From assembly GCA_011391085.1 (NCBI GenBank), contig JAABRD010000048.1, positions 1 through 39,991 on the forward strand: DNA of 39,991 nt. Reading direction: 5' to 3'. The notes below the pieces were generated by a model that saw only the letters and a list, made by a program, of their open reading frames with translations, had not been told where the DNA came from and searched no databases. Below are positions 22,503 to 30,420 of this stretch, one piece after another. Made by a program: the position numbers and the translations under genes. Position 1 is the first letter of the stretch, and each line of letters starts with the position of its first letter. This DNA comes from Thiotrichaceae bacterium (GTDB lineage: Bacteria; Pseudomonadota; Gammaproteobacteria; Beggiatoales; Beggiatoaceae).

Positions 22503-23795
22503 ATGACAACTGATTTACAACAAGTCATTCGCCGACTCAATCCCAATGTCCCCGCAGGGCTTAATGAGGCGGTGCTACCAAGGATTCCTCGCGATTCCCG
22601 CGCTATCAGACAAATGTATACGCATTTGAATGCCGACCCGCTGGCAAAAGTGTTGTTAACTGGACATATTGGCGTGGGTAAATCCACTGAATTATTACAT
22701 CTCGCGCAGGAGATGACAAAGGAACGTCTGGTCATTCAATGTTCAGTGACCAAGACGCTTGGCACACATAACCTAGATACTTTTTCGTTGTTGCTAATTA
22801 TCCTGGAAGCTTCTTTGCGGGCGTGGTTAGAACACTTTAAAGAACTGCCAGTGGGGTTGGTAGAGGAATTAGTTAACCCTCTCCGAAAACTAATACCTGC
22901 GGGTGGAACAGGAGACGGTTTTGCCTCTCTATTCAATCCAGAGTTGGCTACCACCGCACTTGAAATTAACACTGGTTCACAGTTACTCAATCTCTATTCC
23001 AAAGCATTGCAACGATTGGCTTGGCGTTATGTGTCGTCAGCCACTTTGGACCCCAGCGCCATGGCCTGGAGTTGTGAAATGGTCCTCAAAGAACTGGAAA
23101 ATCGGGCAGGAAAGCCGGTGCTATTAATTCTTGATGATTTGGATAAAGTGCGTGACGACTCAGCCCAGCGGGACATTTTTTTAGAACGGGCGATGGCTTG
23201 GTTACGTTTGCCATGCGGGGTAGTAGCAACGCTTCCATTGGAAGTTTTATTCTCTTCTCAAGGCCGCGAATTAGACGAGATTTGGGGAGAGATACATATA
23301 CTTGAACCGCTAGTGGTGCCCTCCCAGGAGGGTGAGTCGTGGACCGACCCAGAGTTGCAATTTTACTTACAATTGCTTCGTCAGGTAAATGCACATGAAG
23401 TAATGACTGCATTGCAATGTCGGAGACTGGCTTATCTTGCCAATGGTTTACCGCGTTCTTTCGTTTTCGCGTGTGCGACAGCAGTGCGATATGCAATTGA
23501 CACTGGTGCATCCCATGTACTTGATCATCACATCAGTTTCGTTAGACAAGACCTTCAAGCACGCTGGCGGGGGCGATTGAACAATGACGATTATCAAGCA
23601 TTGATAACGGTATTGGATTCAGGTGGTGCAAATGTTCCTAACGCATTGAAATTGCTGAGAGATGGTTTATTGATCAGGAACGGTGATGCACCAGACGATT
23701 CTCAACAATTCCAGTTAGCCAGTTGGGTCACGCCACTGGTGGAAATGTATCGTCAGCGTCAGACGAAAAAGGGTACTTTAAATACAGGAGGTTGA
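22503..23795 (+). CDS. P-loop ATPase, STAND/archaeal-ATPase-like, 430 aa
   Basis: Walker A is LLTGHIGVGKSTELLHLAQE (about 51-70), and Walker B is PVLLILDDLDKVRDD (about 205-219). GCVVATLPLEVLF fits a sensor-1 strand, though the first residues are GVVATLP in the protein. The remaining C-terminal part is helical and could be a winged-helix/helical extension. GGAGTAACTAAC precedes the ATG. The pattern is that of STAND-type NTPases that act as switches in bacterial conflict systems. The next gene starts 5 bp downstream with its own AGGAGGT, so the two belong together. No effector domain is visible in this protein. Confidence 0.8.
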   Translation: MTTDLQQVIRRLNPNVPAGLNEAVLPRIPRDSRAIRQMYTHLNADPLAKVLLTGHIGVGKSTELLHLAQEMTKERLVIQCSVTKTLGTHNLDTFSLLLIILEASLRAWLEHFKELPVGLVEELVNPLRKLIPAGGTGDGFASLFNPELATTALEINTGSQLLNLYSKALQRLAWRYVSSATLDPSAMAWSCEMVLKELENRAGKPVLLILDDLDKVRDDSAQRDIFLERAMAWLRLPCGVVATLPLEVLFSSQGRELDEIWGEIHILEPLVVPSQEGESWTDPELQFYLQLLRQVNAHEVMTALQCRRLAYLANGLPRSFVFACATAVRYAIDTGASHVLDHHISFVRQDLQARWRGRLNNDDYQALITVLDSGGANVPNALKLLRDGLLIRNGDAPDDSQQFQLASWVTPLVEMYRQRQTKKGTLNTGG

Positions 23796-23800
23796 CATCT

Positions 23801-24091
23801 ATGCTTTTAACTATTGAAGATTTCGCAACTGCGTTGTTAACTTGTTCCCCCGCCATAGTCTTACTGGATTGGAAGGAACAATTGGCTTTAGCCTCATTTG
23901 TAAAACGATTACCTGCGGCACTTCAGGAGTGTCAATCGGAAGTTGTCCCTTATGGGTTTGCGGCCGGACAACTGAATAGCCAGTCCTTCTCACAAAAACT
24001 GTTAGCTGCGCTGGAGAATCAAGAAACCAGCAGAACTTGTCTGCTAGTGATGGGGATTGAGTCCATGACCTCCATAGCGGCCCAAATATAG
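23801..24091 (+). pseudogene. ATPase-partner gene truncated by a miniature element
   Basis: AGGAGGTTGACATCT precedes the ATG. The product MLLTIEDFATALLTCSPAIV... has a DWKEQLALASFVKRLPAAL segment and ends after 96 residues at a TAG supplied by the element inserted at 24087-24088. The sequence TCLLVMGIESMTS just before the end resembles the strand of an NTPase core, so the intact protein was probably much longer. Removing the element continues the frame for about 37 codons only, and not in the frame of the conserved sequence beyond it, so further change has happened. Confidence 0.65.
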
Positions 24092-24245
24092 TAATATTCA
24101 TTCACCTTTGTACCATTTTGATTTAAAATGTAGGGTGGATTAAGCGAAGCGTATCCACCACGGGTTATAGAATTTGGTGGATACGCTTCGCTTAATCCAC
24201 CCTACAGGGAAACCGAGAAGGTACAAAAGTAGATGAATATCACTA
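24089..24245. mobile_element. TA-inserting miniature element, copy 1
   Basis: Ends TAGTAATATTCATTCACC and its inverse-like partner AGATGAATATCACTA, flanked by TA (24087-24088, 24246-24247). Near each end lies TTTGTACC or GGTACAAAA. The inner palindrome is GTAGGGTGGATTAAGCGAAG and its inverse CTTCGCTTAATCCACCCTAC. TA target and the CTATA-type ends recall Tc1/mariner-IS630-type transposition. No coding capacity. Confidence 0.85.
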
Positions 24246-24247
24246 TA

Positions 24248-24687
24248 AAACCAAGACCAAACGGATCATCCAACGTGGTGCAACGGGTAAACCGGACAAA
24301 GAGACTACTCTTTTTAAAAACGTCCCAAAAGCTAGTCAAGCCATAACTTTGCGTGAGGGTGGACAGATTGAATTTTATCTGTGTTTACGTCAACCCGATA
24401 AATCCAGTGAAGCTGAAATAGTTCGCTATCGTCTGGCCTTTCTTGACTTACCTGAAAATCCGAATAAGATTGGATCACTTCGTTATGATTACTCTACTGG
24501 TCAAGGACATGGAAGCGGGTGGGATGAGGAACTTGGAGACAATCCTGAACATCCACAAGCCCATGTTCATATCAATTTCATTGGAGATGACAGCACTGCC
24601 AATAATTGTCGTATGCCAACGGGTCAAGTTTGTCCGATTTTGATTTTGCGGGCTTTTGATTACTGGTACTGCTGTGTTACAGAGTAA
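24248..24687 (+). pseudogene. Gene fragment lacking its 5' end
   Basis: An open frame begins inside the element and continues TKRIIQRGATGKPDKETTLF, then REGGQIEFYLCL, YRLAFLDLPENPNKI, SLRYDYSTGQGHGSGWDEEL, GDNPEHPQAHVHINF and PTGQVCPILILRAFDYWY. The composition and conserved-looking aromatic blocks indicate real protein, but no start codon with a ribosome site precedes it; a TTG at 24349 is the first candidate. I recognise no family. Together with the truncated gene before the element, it suggests that a deletion joined two gene remnants. Confidence 0.6.
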
Positions 24688-24744
24688 GTAGCAAATTTGA
24701 ATCAAGATTGACAGGCATTTAGGAATTTGGTAAGAGAACCTCTG

Positions 24745-24852
24745 TTCCTACGCCAAGGCATGGGAACACGGCGGCGCGGCGGTACTGCATTTCCACGCTG
24801 GCGCGTGGGAAGAAGAAAATCACTATCCACTATCCACTATCCACTATCCACT
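24745..24852. repeat. GCGTGGGAA-type repeat and CACTATC heptamer array before moeA
   Basis: 24745-24813 holds imperfect inverted pieces (CATGGGAACACGGC, TTCCACGCTGGCGCGTGGGA). 24820-24852 is about four and a half units of the heptamer ACTATCC. The moeA ATG abuts the last unit, leaving no ribosome site. Confidence 0.7.
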
Positions 24853-26109
24853 ATGATGATAAACACCCCTACTTGCGACGATTACGACCCTAATTCCCTT
24901 TCCGTGGACGACGCCCTCCATCGGATTGACCGCGATTTGCAACCCATTCGCGGCGAAGAACAGCTACCCATTCGTAGCGCACTCCACCGGGTGCTGGCTG
25001 AAGACGTACTATCCCGTATCAACGTTCCACCTCATAATAATTCTACCATGGACGGCTATGCTATGCACGGGGCCGACCTGCCTACTCAAGGTACCGTCCA
25101 ACTGAATCTAGTAGGTGCTTCTTTAGCGGGCAAACCCTGTCCAGTCACTATTCAAGCTGGGCAATGTACCAGAATTTTCACCGGTGGCGTCATACCAGCG
25201 GGTGCCGATACCGTCATCATGCAAGAACATGTTGAAGTACAAAATAACCTGGTGACCATTGGCACAGGTCATCAAGTCGGTCAAAACATCTGTGCCGCAG
25301 GTGACGACTTGGCGATTGGTACACTCGTATTAACTGCCGGCAAACGTTTGCAACCGGCGGACATTGGTCTCCTGGCCTCCTTGGGGATTCCTGAAGTCAA
25401 AGTCAAACGTCGATTACGAGTCGCCTTCTTTTCCACAGGTGATGAACTTTGTTCCATTGGTGAAACACCGCAACCTGGGCAAATTTATGACAGCAATCGT
25501 TACACGTTGCACAGCATGTTGACTCAATTAGGTGTTGAACCTATTGATATGGGCATCATTCGGGATAACCCAGAGGATATTGAAAATGCCTTCCGACTCG
25601 CGGCCACCCGCAATGACGCTATTATTACCTCTGGCGGTGTGTCTGTAGGAGAAGCGGATTATGTGACAGACACCTTACGGCGAATTGGTCAAGTTAATTT
25701 TTGGAAAATTGCTATGAAACCGGGACGCCCCCTAACCTTTGGTAAAATTCAAAATGCGGTCTTCTTTGGACTCCCTGGCAACCCGGTGGCGGTGATGAGT
25801 ACTTTCTATCAGTTCGTTCAAGTCGCGTTACGGCGTCTGATGGGACAACAACCCACTACGCCGATACGAATGACGGTCCCCTGTCTCTCCTCTTTAAAGA
25901 AACGACCGGGACGGATTGAATTTCAACGCGGCATTTTAGAACACGATGCCCACGGTCGTCTCGTCGTGCGTTCCACTGGCAAACAAGGTTCTGCCATTCT
26001 CAGTTCCATGAGTCAAGCGAATTGCTTTATCATCTTACCTTTAGAGGGAGGAGATGTCAAAGCTGGCAGTGACGTGGTGGTGGAACCGTTTGAAGGATTA
26101 ATGGGATAA
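24853..26109 (+). CDS. moeA: Molybdopterin molybdenumtransferase MoeA
   Basis: Inserts molybdenum into adenylylated molybdopterin. Visible motifs: PPHNNSTMDGYAMHG near the front, RIFTGGVIPAGADTVIMQEH, FFSTGDEL, IYDSNRYTLHSML, ITSGGVSVGEADY, KPGRPLTFGK and FGLPGNPVAVM. The last domain ends VVVEPFEGLMG. The size of 418 residues is normal. Upstream in-frame residues are repeat-encoded (LSTIHYPLST), so MMINTPTCDDYD is taken as the start; the second Met is equally possible. No moaB or mobA is adjacent. Confidence 0.95.
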   Translation: MMINTPTCDDYDPNSLSVDDALHRIDRDLQPIRGEEQLPIRSALHRVLAEDVLSRINVPPHNNSTMDGYAMHGADLPTQGTVQLNLVGASLAGKPCPVTIQAGQCTRIFTGGVIPAGADTVIMQEHVEVQNNLVTIGTGHQVGQNICAAGDDLAIGTLVLTAGKRLQPADIGLLASLGIPEVKVKRRLRVAFFSTGDELCSIGETPQPGQIYDSNRYTLHSMLTQLGVEPIDMGIIRDNPEDIENAFRLAATRNDAIITSGGVSVGEADYVTDTLRRIGQVNFWKIAMKPGRPLTFGKIQNAVFFGLPGNPVAVMSTFYQFVQVALRRLMGQQPTTPIRMTVPCLSSLKKRPGRIEFQRGILEHDAHGRLVVRSTGKQGSAILSSMSQANCFIILPLEGGDVKAGSDVVVEPFEGLMG

Positions 26110-26115
26110 CAGACA

Positions 26116-26178
26116 TAGTAAAATTCTCCTGGTAAATCATTTCATCTGGAGCGCAATAAGAATTATTGCGCTCCAGAT
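26116..26178. repeat. Half of a TA-type element end plus CTGGAGCGCAATAAG palindrome
   Basis: TAGTAAAATTCTCCTGG resembles the left end of the TA-inserting elements. It is followed by a perfect palindrome ATCTGGAGCGCAATAAG/... (26144-26178). The right end is absent. The palindrome lies between the convergent moeA and transferase genes and may serve both as terminator. Confidence 0.65.
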
Positions 26179-26187
26179 GGTACGTCA

Positions 26188-27210
26188 TCAGCTATCCACT
26201 ACCCCCCGTTCTAACCGGTGTACCAAATACATCAACATGACGTAAACCACTCCCCAGAAAATCAATATCCCCCATTGACTTTTCACTGACAAAAACGGCG
26301 CCAGGATAGCACAGAGACTACAGCCTATCATCAACACATATTCCCATAACACCGTGCGTCGATGTCCCCATCCCAATTGAACTAGCCGTTGATAATAATG
26401 AGACCGGTGGGCTAACCAAACTTTTTCACCGCGGCGGAGGCGACGGCAAAGGGTAATGGTGGCATCCACAATGAACGGTGAAAAAATCAGCATCGCCACC
26501 CAAAGGGGGAAAATGCCATCATGGTGTCCCCATAAACTCATGATAGCCACGAGAAATCCTAAGCTAGAGGCGCCCACATCGCCCATGAAAATTTTGGCTG
26601 GTGGGAAGTTAAATATCAAAAATCCAGCAGCAGCACTGGCAATAATCAAGTTGATTAGCATAAAAAACGATTGTTCGGCCAATCCACCCAAAATGGCTAA
26701 AGTGCTAAAACCAAACACTGCCATCCCGCCTGCAAAGCCGTCCATACCGTCCATAAAGTTATATAAATTGACCATCCATACTACAAATAACACGGAACAG
26801 GTCATTTTTATATAAATTGGCAACGTCCAAAGAATCCCTGGCAAGTCTAATTGAGTTAACCAAAAATCAGTTTGCCATAACAGCAAGCAAGCGGCAAAAA
26901 AGTGAATAGTTAAGCGATATAACACTGGTACATGACGACAATCATCCCAAAATGAAATCATTGCAATCAGTAATCCACTTGCATTTATCCACCCCCAAAC
27001 AGATGGCGGGGTATCATACCAACAAGCCACCGTCATAGACAAGGTAAATGCGATAAGAATAGCGACACCACCACTGACAGGAATAGGGCGAGTGTGTAAG
27101 GAACGATGATTAGGTTCATCGACAATATACAAAAAGGTGTCAGGTCGCGTGAAATATCGTGTTAACAGGACCGACACTAGGAAGGTAAAAGTGATTAGGG
27201 TTAGAATCAT
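26188..27210 (-). CDS. WecA/MraY-family glycosyl-1-phosphate transferase, 340 aa
   Basis: Polytopic membrane enzyme transferring a sugar-1-phosphate to undecaprenyl phosphate, starting O-antigen or related glycans. Ten or so membrane segments are visible. Conserved motifs: DEPNHRSLHTRPIP with GG (31-48), DD at 89-90 (FWDDCRHVP), NFMDGMDG (151-158), FMGDVGAS with D211, and the loop HRSHYYQRL. It is WbpL/WecA-like rather than MraY because it lacks the MraY C-terminal signature. The ATG at 27210 follows a repeat-encoded in-frame extension that is discarded. It probably works with the epimerase encoded upstream. Confidence 0.9.
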   Translation of the reverse strand: MILTLITFTFLVSVLLTRYFTRPDTFLYIVDEPNHRSLHTRPIPVSGGVAILIAFTLSMTVACWYDTPPSVWGWINASGLLIAMISFWDDCRHVPVLYRLTIHFFAACLLLWQTDFWLTQLDLPGILWTLPIYIKMTCSVLFVVWMVNLYNFMDGMDGFAGGMAVFGFSTLAILGGLAEQSFFMLINLIIASAAAGFLIFNFPPAKIFMGDVGASSLGFLVAIMSLWGHHDGIFPLWVAMLIFSPFIVDATITLCRRLRRGEKVWLAHRSHYYQRLVQLGWGHRRTVLWEYVLMIGCSLCAILAPFLSVKSQWGILIFWGVVYVMLMYLVHRLERGVVDS

Positions 27211-27215
27211 AATTT

Positions 27216-27382
27216 TTATAGTGGATAGCGGTTTTAGTGGATAGTGGATAGTGGATAGTGGATAGTTACAACATGCGGGACTAGAGGCTTCAGCCGGAAG
27301 TCGAGGCACGTCACCGGCTGAAGCCTCTAGTCCCGTGTATTATACTTCACTATCCACTATCCACTATCCGCTATCCGCTATA
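27216..27382. repeat. Inverted heptamer arrays around a GGACTAGAGGC palindrome
   Basis: TAGTGGA units (27216-27267) and their inverse CTATCCA/CTATCCG units (27348-27382) flank a copy of the GGGACTAGAGGCTTCAGCCG inverted repeat (27276-27335). The whole is one large palindrome in the leader of the transferase gene. It overlaps the end of the epimerase gene. Confidence 0.85.
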
Positions 27383-28256
27383 TTTTAAATCTTTTCGGTT
27401 GATAACCAAAATCCTGCCAGGCATCTGTATGGTCAAAACATAAATCTTGATTCATTCGTGCTATCATGGCTGTCGAAACATGGGCAAACGCAGGCCACCA
27501 AGTGAGGCATCGAACGAGTCCTTGAAACATTGGCAAAGGTATCGAAATGATACGCAGTGGCTTGCCTAATTGTCGAAAAATCGTTTCTACCATTTCCCGA
27601 TACGTCAACGTTTGCCCGCCACTTAGATTATAAGCCCGATTCAAAGTCTGAGGGAATGCGCAGGTTTGTACACAGGCGATGGCTAAATCTTCGGCATGAA
27701 CCGGTTGCCGCAAACCTCTACCTTGCCCCACGATGGGAAAAAATCCAAATCGGCGAATGAAGTTGGCAAGCGTCGTTACATTTTTATCTAAACCACAGCC
27801 ATAAATCAAGGTGGGGCGAAACACTGTCCAAGGGATACCACGATGTTGACAAACAGTTATCAACCTATTTTCCGCTATGATCAATTGTTTTGCAACTTCC
27901 CTCTCTTTGGGTTCTGGAGAATTCTCTTTGGTAAAGCGACTGGTAGAACTGAATGCAATGACTCGTTTAAGAGAAGTGTTATCAGGTAAACGTTCTAACA
28001 GAGGAGGTAACAAGGGCAACGGGGCTAAATGAAATAATGTCGTTGGTGTACCACTCAATGAATCGTTGGAAAAGGAGGAGGTGAGTAAGTCTGCACATTG
28101 CCAATTCACATCTGGCGTAGAAGGATGCGGCGTGCGACTGTAAGCCGTGACCATAAACCCCGCGGCCTGTAGGCGTGGCAAGAGGAAGTGTCCAATTTGA
28201 TTGGTGGCACCGGTGACGAGGGCGGTGGGTGGTTTGGAAAGAGGGGGGGGGGTCAT
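27378..28256 (-). CDS. NAD-dependent epimerase/dehydratase (extended SDR), 292 aa
   Basis: Rossmann motif ALVTGATNQIGHFLLPRLQA (12-31) for NAD(P) binding. Later blocks IAFSSTSRFTKENS, FRPTLIYGCG, QPVHAEDLA and AYNLSGGQTLTYREM are those of nucleotide-sugar epimerases. The usual YxxxK pair is not obvious: after SSTSRF the sequence is PEPKEREVAKQLIIAEN, with Lys but no Tyr four residues earlier, so catalysis may differ. It is upstream of the glycosyl-phosphate transferase, a pairing common in O-antigen clusters. No ribosome site is evident at 28256. Confidence 0.87.
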   Translation of the reverse strand: MTPPPLSKPPTALVTGATNQIGHFLLPRLQAAGFMVTAYSRTPHPSTPDVNWQCADLLTSSFSNDSLSGTPTTLFHLAPLPLLPPLLERLPDNTSLKRVIAFSSTSRFTKENSPEPKEREVAKQLIIAENRLITVCQHRGIPWTVFRPTLIYGCGLDKNVTTLANFIRRFGFFPIVGQGRGLRQPVHAEDLAIACVQTCAFPQTLNRAYNLSGGQTLTYREMVETIFRQLGKPLRIISIPLPMFQGLVRCLTWWPAFAHVSTAMIARMNQDLCFDHTDAWQDFGYQPKRFKI

Positions 28257-28357
28257 TGTTTGAGTTTTAGAGGGTGTGTTAAAAGCATATTATATGATTA
28301 ATTTTAGAAATCTTCTAATTGAGGACTTGAATGAGAGGGTGTTCTAAAAGCTCCTTT

Positions 28358-29105
28358 TCAGGCTAAACGCCGCAACCTAATGCTAATCATGGCGACATAC
28401 ATGAAATTTTCGCTGGTTTGAGGTTGTCTTTCATAATCCGGTAGTGATGCAATGTGGGTGATATGTTTACCCTCTCCCCCGGCCCCTCTCCCAGAGGGAG
28501 AGGGGAGAAAACCACGGATTCCGCCGTTCCCCCCACGCCCTTTGGGAGAGGGGCTGGGGGTGAGGGCAACCTGAATATCACCCAGATTGCATCACTACCC
28601 ATAATCCTTACTACCCATAATCCTTACTTAAACGTTTGAAATGTTTGAGCCAACCGAAAGGCAGCGAAACACCGACGGGTAACCCTTGAAAGCCCTTCGA
28701 ACCTTTCTCACGCTTAACTATTTCCAGTTGTCGATGGTAAGTTCGTTGGACGTTTGAAGTGTACTCGACACCAGAGTAAGCTTGGTCGGCACTAATTACT
28801 TTGAGCTCATGAAAGTTATCGTGAATTTTATCGAAAAATTTTTCGCGTAATTGTTGGTAAATGAGTTCCCAAATACCTTCTTGTTTCCAACGGTTGAAGT
28901 AACCAAACACGGTATTATAATTAGGAAAATCATGGGGTAACGAACGCCATGAACAACCCGTGGCAGTGAGATATAGAATCGCATTGAGCACGTCCCGAAG
29001 AGACTGAAAACGTGAACGACCGCCCGGTTTCGGCGGTGGCAGGAGTGGTTCAAGAAATTTCCACTGCGCTTCAGAGAGATCACTAGGATAAGATGTTGTC
29101 GACAT
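28358..29105 (-). pseudogene. IS5-family transposase, deleted and interrupted
   Basis: The N-terminus MSTTSYPSDLSEAQWKFLEP, LPPPKPGGRSRF and GCSWRSLPHDFPNYNTVFGY is typical of the IS5/IS1031 group. After QLREKFFDKIHDNFHELKVI the sequence jumps to SADQAYSG; the usual segment with the first catalytic Asp (IDSQSVK) is missing. The end, GWLKHFKRLSKDY, is interrupted by a miniature element at 28440-28599. It resumes beyond as DYERQPQTSENFMYVAMISI and a stop at 28358. GAGGATATAAAA precedes the ATG. Not functional. Confidence 0.9.
28440..28599. mobile_element. Miniature element, GGTAGTGATGC family, copy 4, inside a transposase gene
   Basis: Ends GGTAGTGATGCAATGTGGGT and CAGATTGCATCACTACC. It is flanked by the 8-bp repeat CATAATCC (28432-28439, 28600-28607), with one more CATAATCC at 28616-28623 in a 16-base tandem. 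The inner palindrome is CCCTCTCCCCCGGCCCCTCT against GGGAGAGGGGCTGGGGGTG, different again from copies 1-3. The transposase codons resume on the far side, so insertion is certain. Confidence 0.92.
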
Positions 29106-29252
29106 TTTTATATCCTCAAATTTATATCCTCAAATGAATTGATTAGTTGATTGAAACTAAATATAGTATATGAATTATTTATTCATTTTCAAGTCCTCAA
29201 TTAGAAGATTTCTAAAATTAATCATATAATATGCTTTTAAAACACCCTCTAA

Positions 29253-29308
29253 GGAGAGGGGCCGAGGGTGAGGGTAAACATATCATCCACATTGTATCAC
29301 TACCCTAT
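29253..29308. mobile_element. Right half of a GGTAGTGATGC-family element
   Basis: GGAGAGGGGCCGAGGGTGAGGG then ATCCACATTGTATCACTACCC in split form: the right half of an element like copy 4. Its left half is missing, cut at the edge of the IS5-family copy, so the IS probably inserted into or recombined with it. Confidence 0.7.
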
Positions 29309-29323
29309 TTCTTATCTCCTTCA

Positions 29324-29635
29324 TTATTCTTCTGAAGAAGCGGTAGTTGGAGGCAATTGGAAAATAAGAACGATGTTCCCACCACGTTTCAATTGTTCGT
29401 TAAGATTTTGGATAGTCAGATTTGATATGTTAATAGAAGACACATTGATTTGAATTTGGGCCGGTTCAGAATGATTTAATTGAGACTCCAATTGATTGAT
29501 TTGTTGCTGAATCCGATACCCCGCTTCCATTAACCATTGACAAACACTGCGCCAATTTTCCAACCGTTCCTCCTCCGCGCGCTGAAGTAATTTTTTGATA
29601 TAACGATCTTTGCAAATTTTTTCTTGGCCAAAGAG
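29324..29635 (-). pseudogene. Gene fragment, coiled-coil-like, no start
   Basis: A frame open from just after a TGA (29636-29638) reads LFGQEKICKDRYIKKLLQRA, EEERLENWRSVCQWLMEAGY, RIQQQINQLESQL and ends PPTTASSEE. The charged helical part is protein-like, but there is no ATG and no ribosome site in frame; a TTG at 29563 is the only start-like codon noted. Probably the 3' part of a lost gene. Function not recognised. Confidence 0.4.
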
Positions 29636-29688
29636 TCATAGTCAAGGTTTCAAGGTTAATTTTTATAGACATTAGGAAACATTATTGT

Positions 29689-30349
29689 ATGTCTAAAACT
29701 CCAAAAACGCAACAAGTGCCAGAAGAATCAAAACTGTCCGAAGAATCAAAACCGTCGGCAAAACCAAAACCGTCCGAAGAACCGATACCACCTGACGAAC
29801 GCAACGGCATGAGGGTTTATTTGCAACGTGCGGAAGTTCGGTTATCTACCATGCACCGGGTGGCCGGAATATTTTTAAACGGCGCGGGATTGCTGATTCT
29901 CTTTCCGCTGTTGTTTAAGGATGTGGTTCAGAATATGATGGTTATCCTGGTAACTAATACAAGTACAAGCTCCATTTCAGCGAGTTTACTGTTAGCCGTG
30001 CCCTTTTTAATATCACTGGGGTTGCCATTATACTCCTTGTATCTTCTTTTAAAAGACTTCGTTGAATTTTATTTTGCTGGCAATTTTCCATGGTATAGCA
30101 CTCGTACTCCGCGTTTTGTAATACCAGCCAGCGTATTATAGTAATATTCTTACTCACCTGTACCTCAATTGTAGGGTGGATTAAGCGAAGCGTATCCACC
30201 ACCTTTTATAGATTTTGGTGGATACGCTTCGCTTAATCCACCCTACAATTGAGGGATAGAGGGTACAAAAGCGGAGGAATATCACTATACCACCAGATGA
30301 GGCATCATCACCAAAGAAGAAAGTTTTAGAAATTCAGTCACTGTTATAA
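29689..30349 (+). pseudogene. Membrane protein gene interrupted by a TA-type element
   Basis: The front 40 residues are Pro/Ser/Lys/Glu-rich (EESKLSEESKPSAKPKPSEE), followed by MHRVAGIFLNGAGLLILFPL and LLLAVPFLISLGLPLYSLYL membrane segments. The frame now stops at TAG 30139-30141, which is the first codon of an inserted element (30139-30287). Removing the element and one TA joins GTA-TTA to CCA-CCA-GAT in frame. That gives a further 17 residues, PPDEASSPKKKVLEIQS plus LL, and a normal stop at 30347-30349. The function of the two-helix membrane protein is not known. The present product lacks only the tail and might still be made. Confidence 0.75.
30139..30287. mobile_element. TA-inserting miniature element, copy 2
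   Basis: Ends TAGTAATATTCTTACTCACC and GCGGAGGAATATCACTA, with TA at 30137-30138 and 30288-30289. The inner palindrome is GTAGGGTGGATTAAGCGAAG with its inverse, the same core as copy 1 at 24089-24245. Both copies end a reading frame with their own TAG. Confidence 0.9.
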
Positions 30350-30420
30350 TTTTTTCAAGTGTGATTTGATACATTATAATAAAAACTTTTGTTAATCAAT
30401 AAGTTAAACATAACCACTTA

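Larger units (their letters stand above)
28269..29252 (-). mobile_element. IS5-family insertion sequence with long inverted repeats, degenerate
   Basis: AGAGGGTGTGTTAAAAGC... (28269-28330) and its inverse (29189-29252) form nearly perfect inverted repeats about 60 bases long. Between them lies an IS5-like transposase gene. A second shorter TIR-like start (GAGGGTGTTCTAAAAG, 28335-28350) sits inside the left arm, so the true IS end may be nested. The copy is dead: the transposase has an internal deletion and an insertion. Confidence 0.75.

Noticed and set aside
24820-27382. CRISPR array
   Set aside because: The heptamer arrays have no spacers and no cas genes are present; other repeats are scattered and irregular.
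28796-29083. A 95-aa frame on the minus strand overlapping the transposase
   Set aside because: It is another frame of the transposase gene, with no protein features of its own; programmed frameshifting is not indicated because the main frame runs through.
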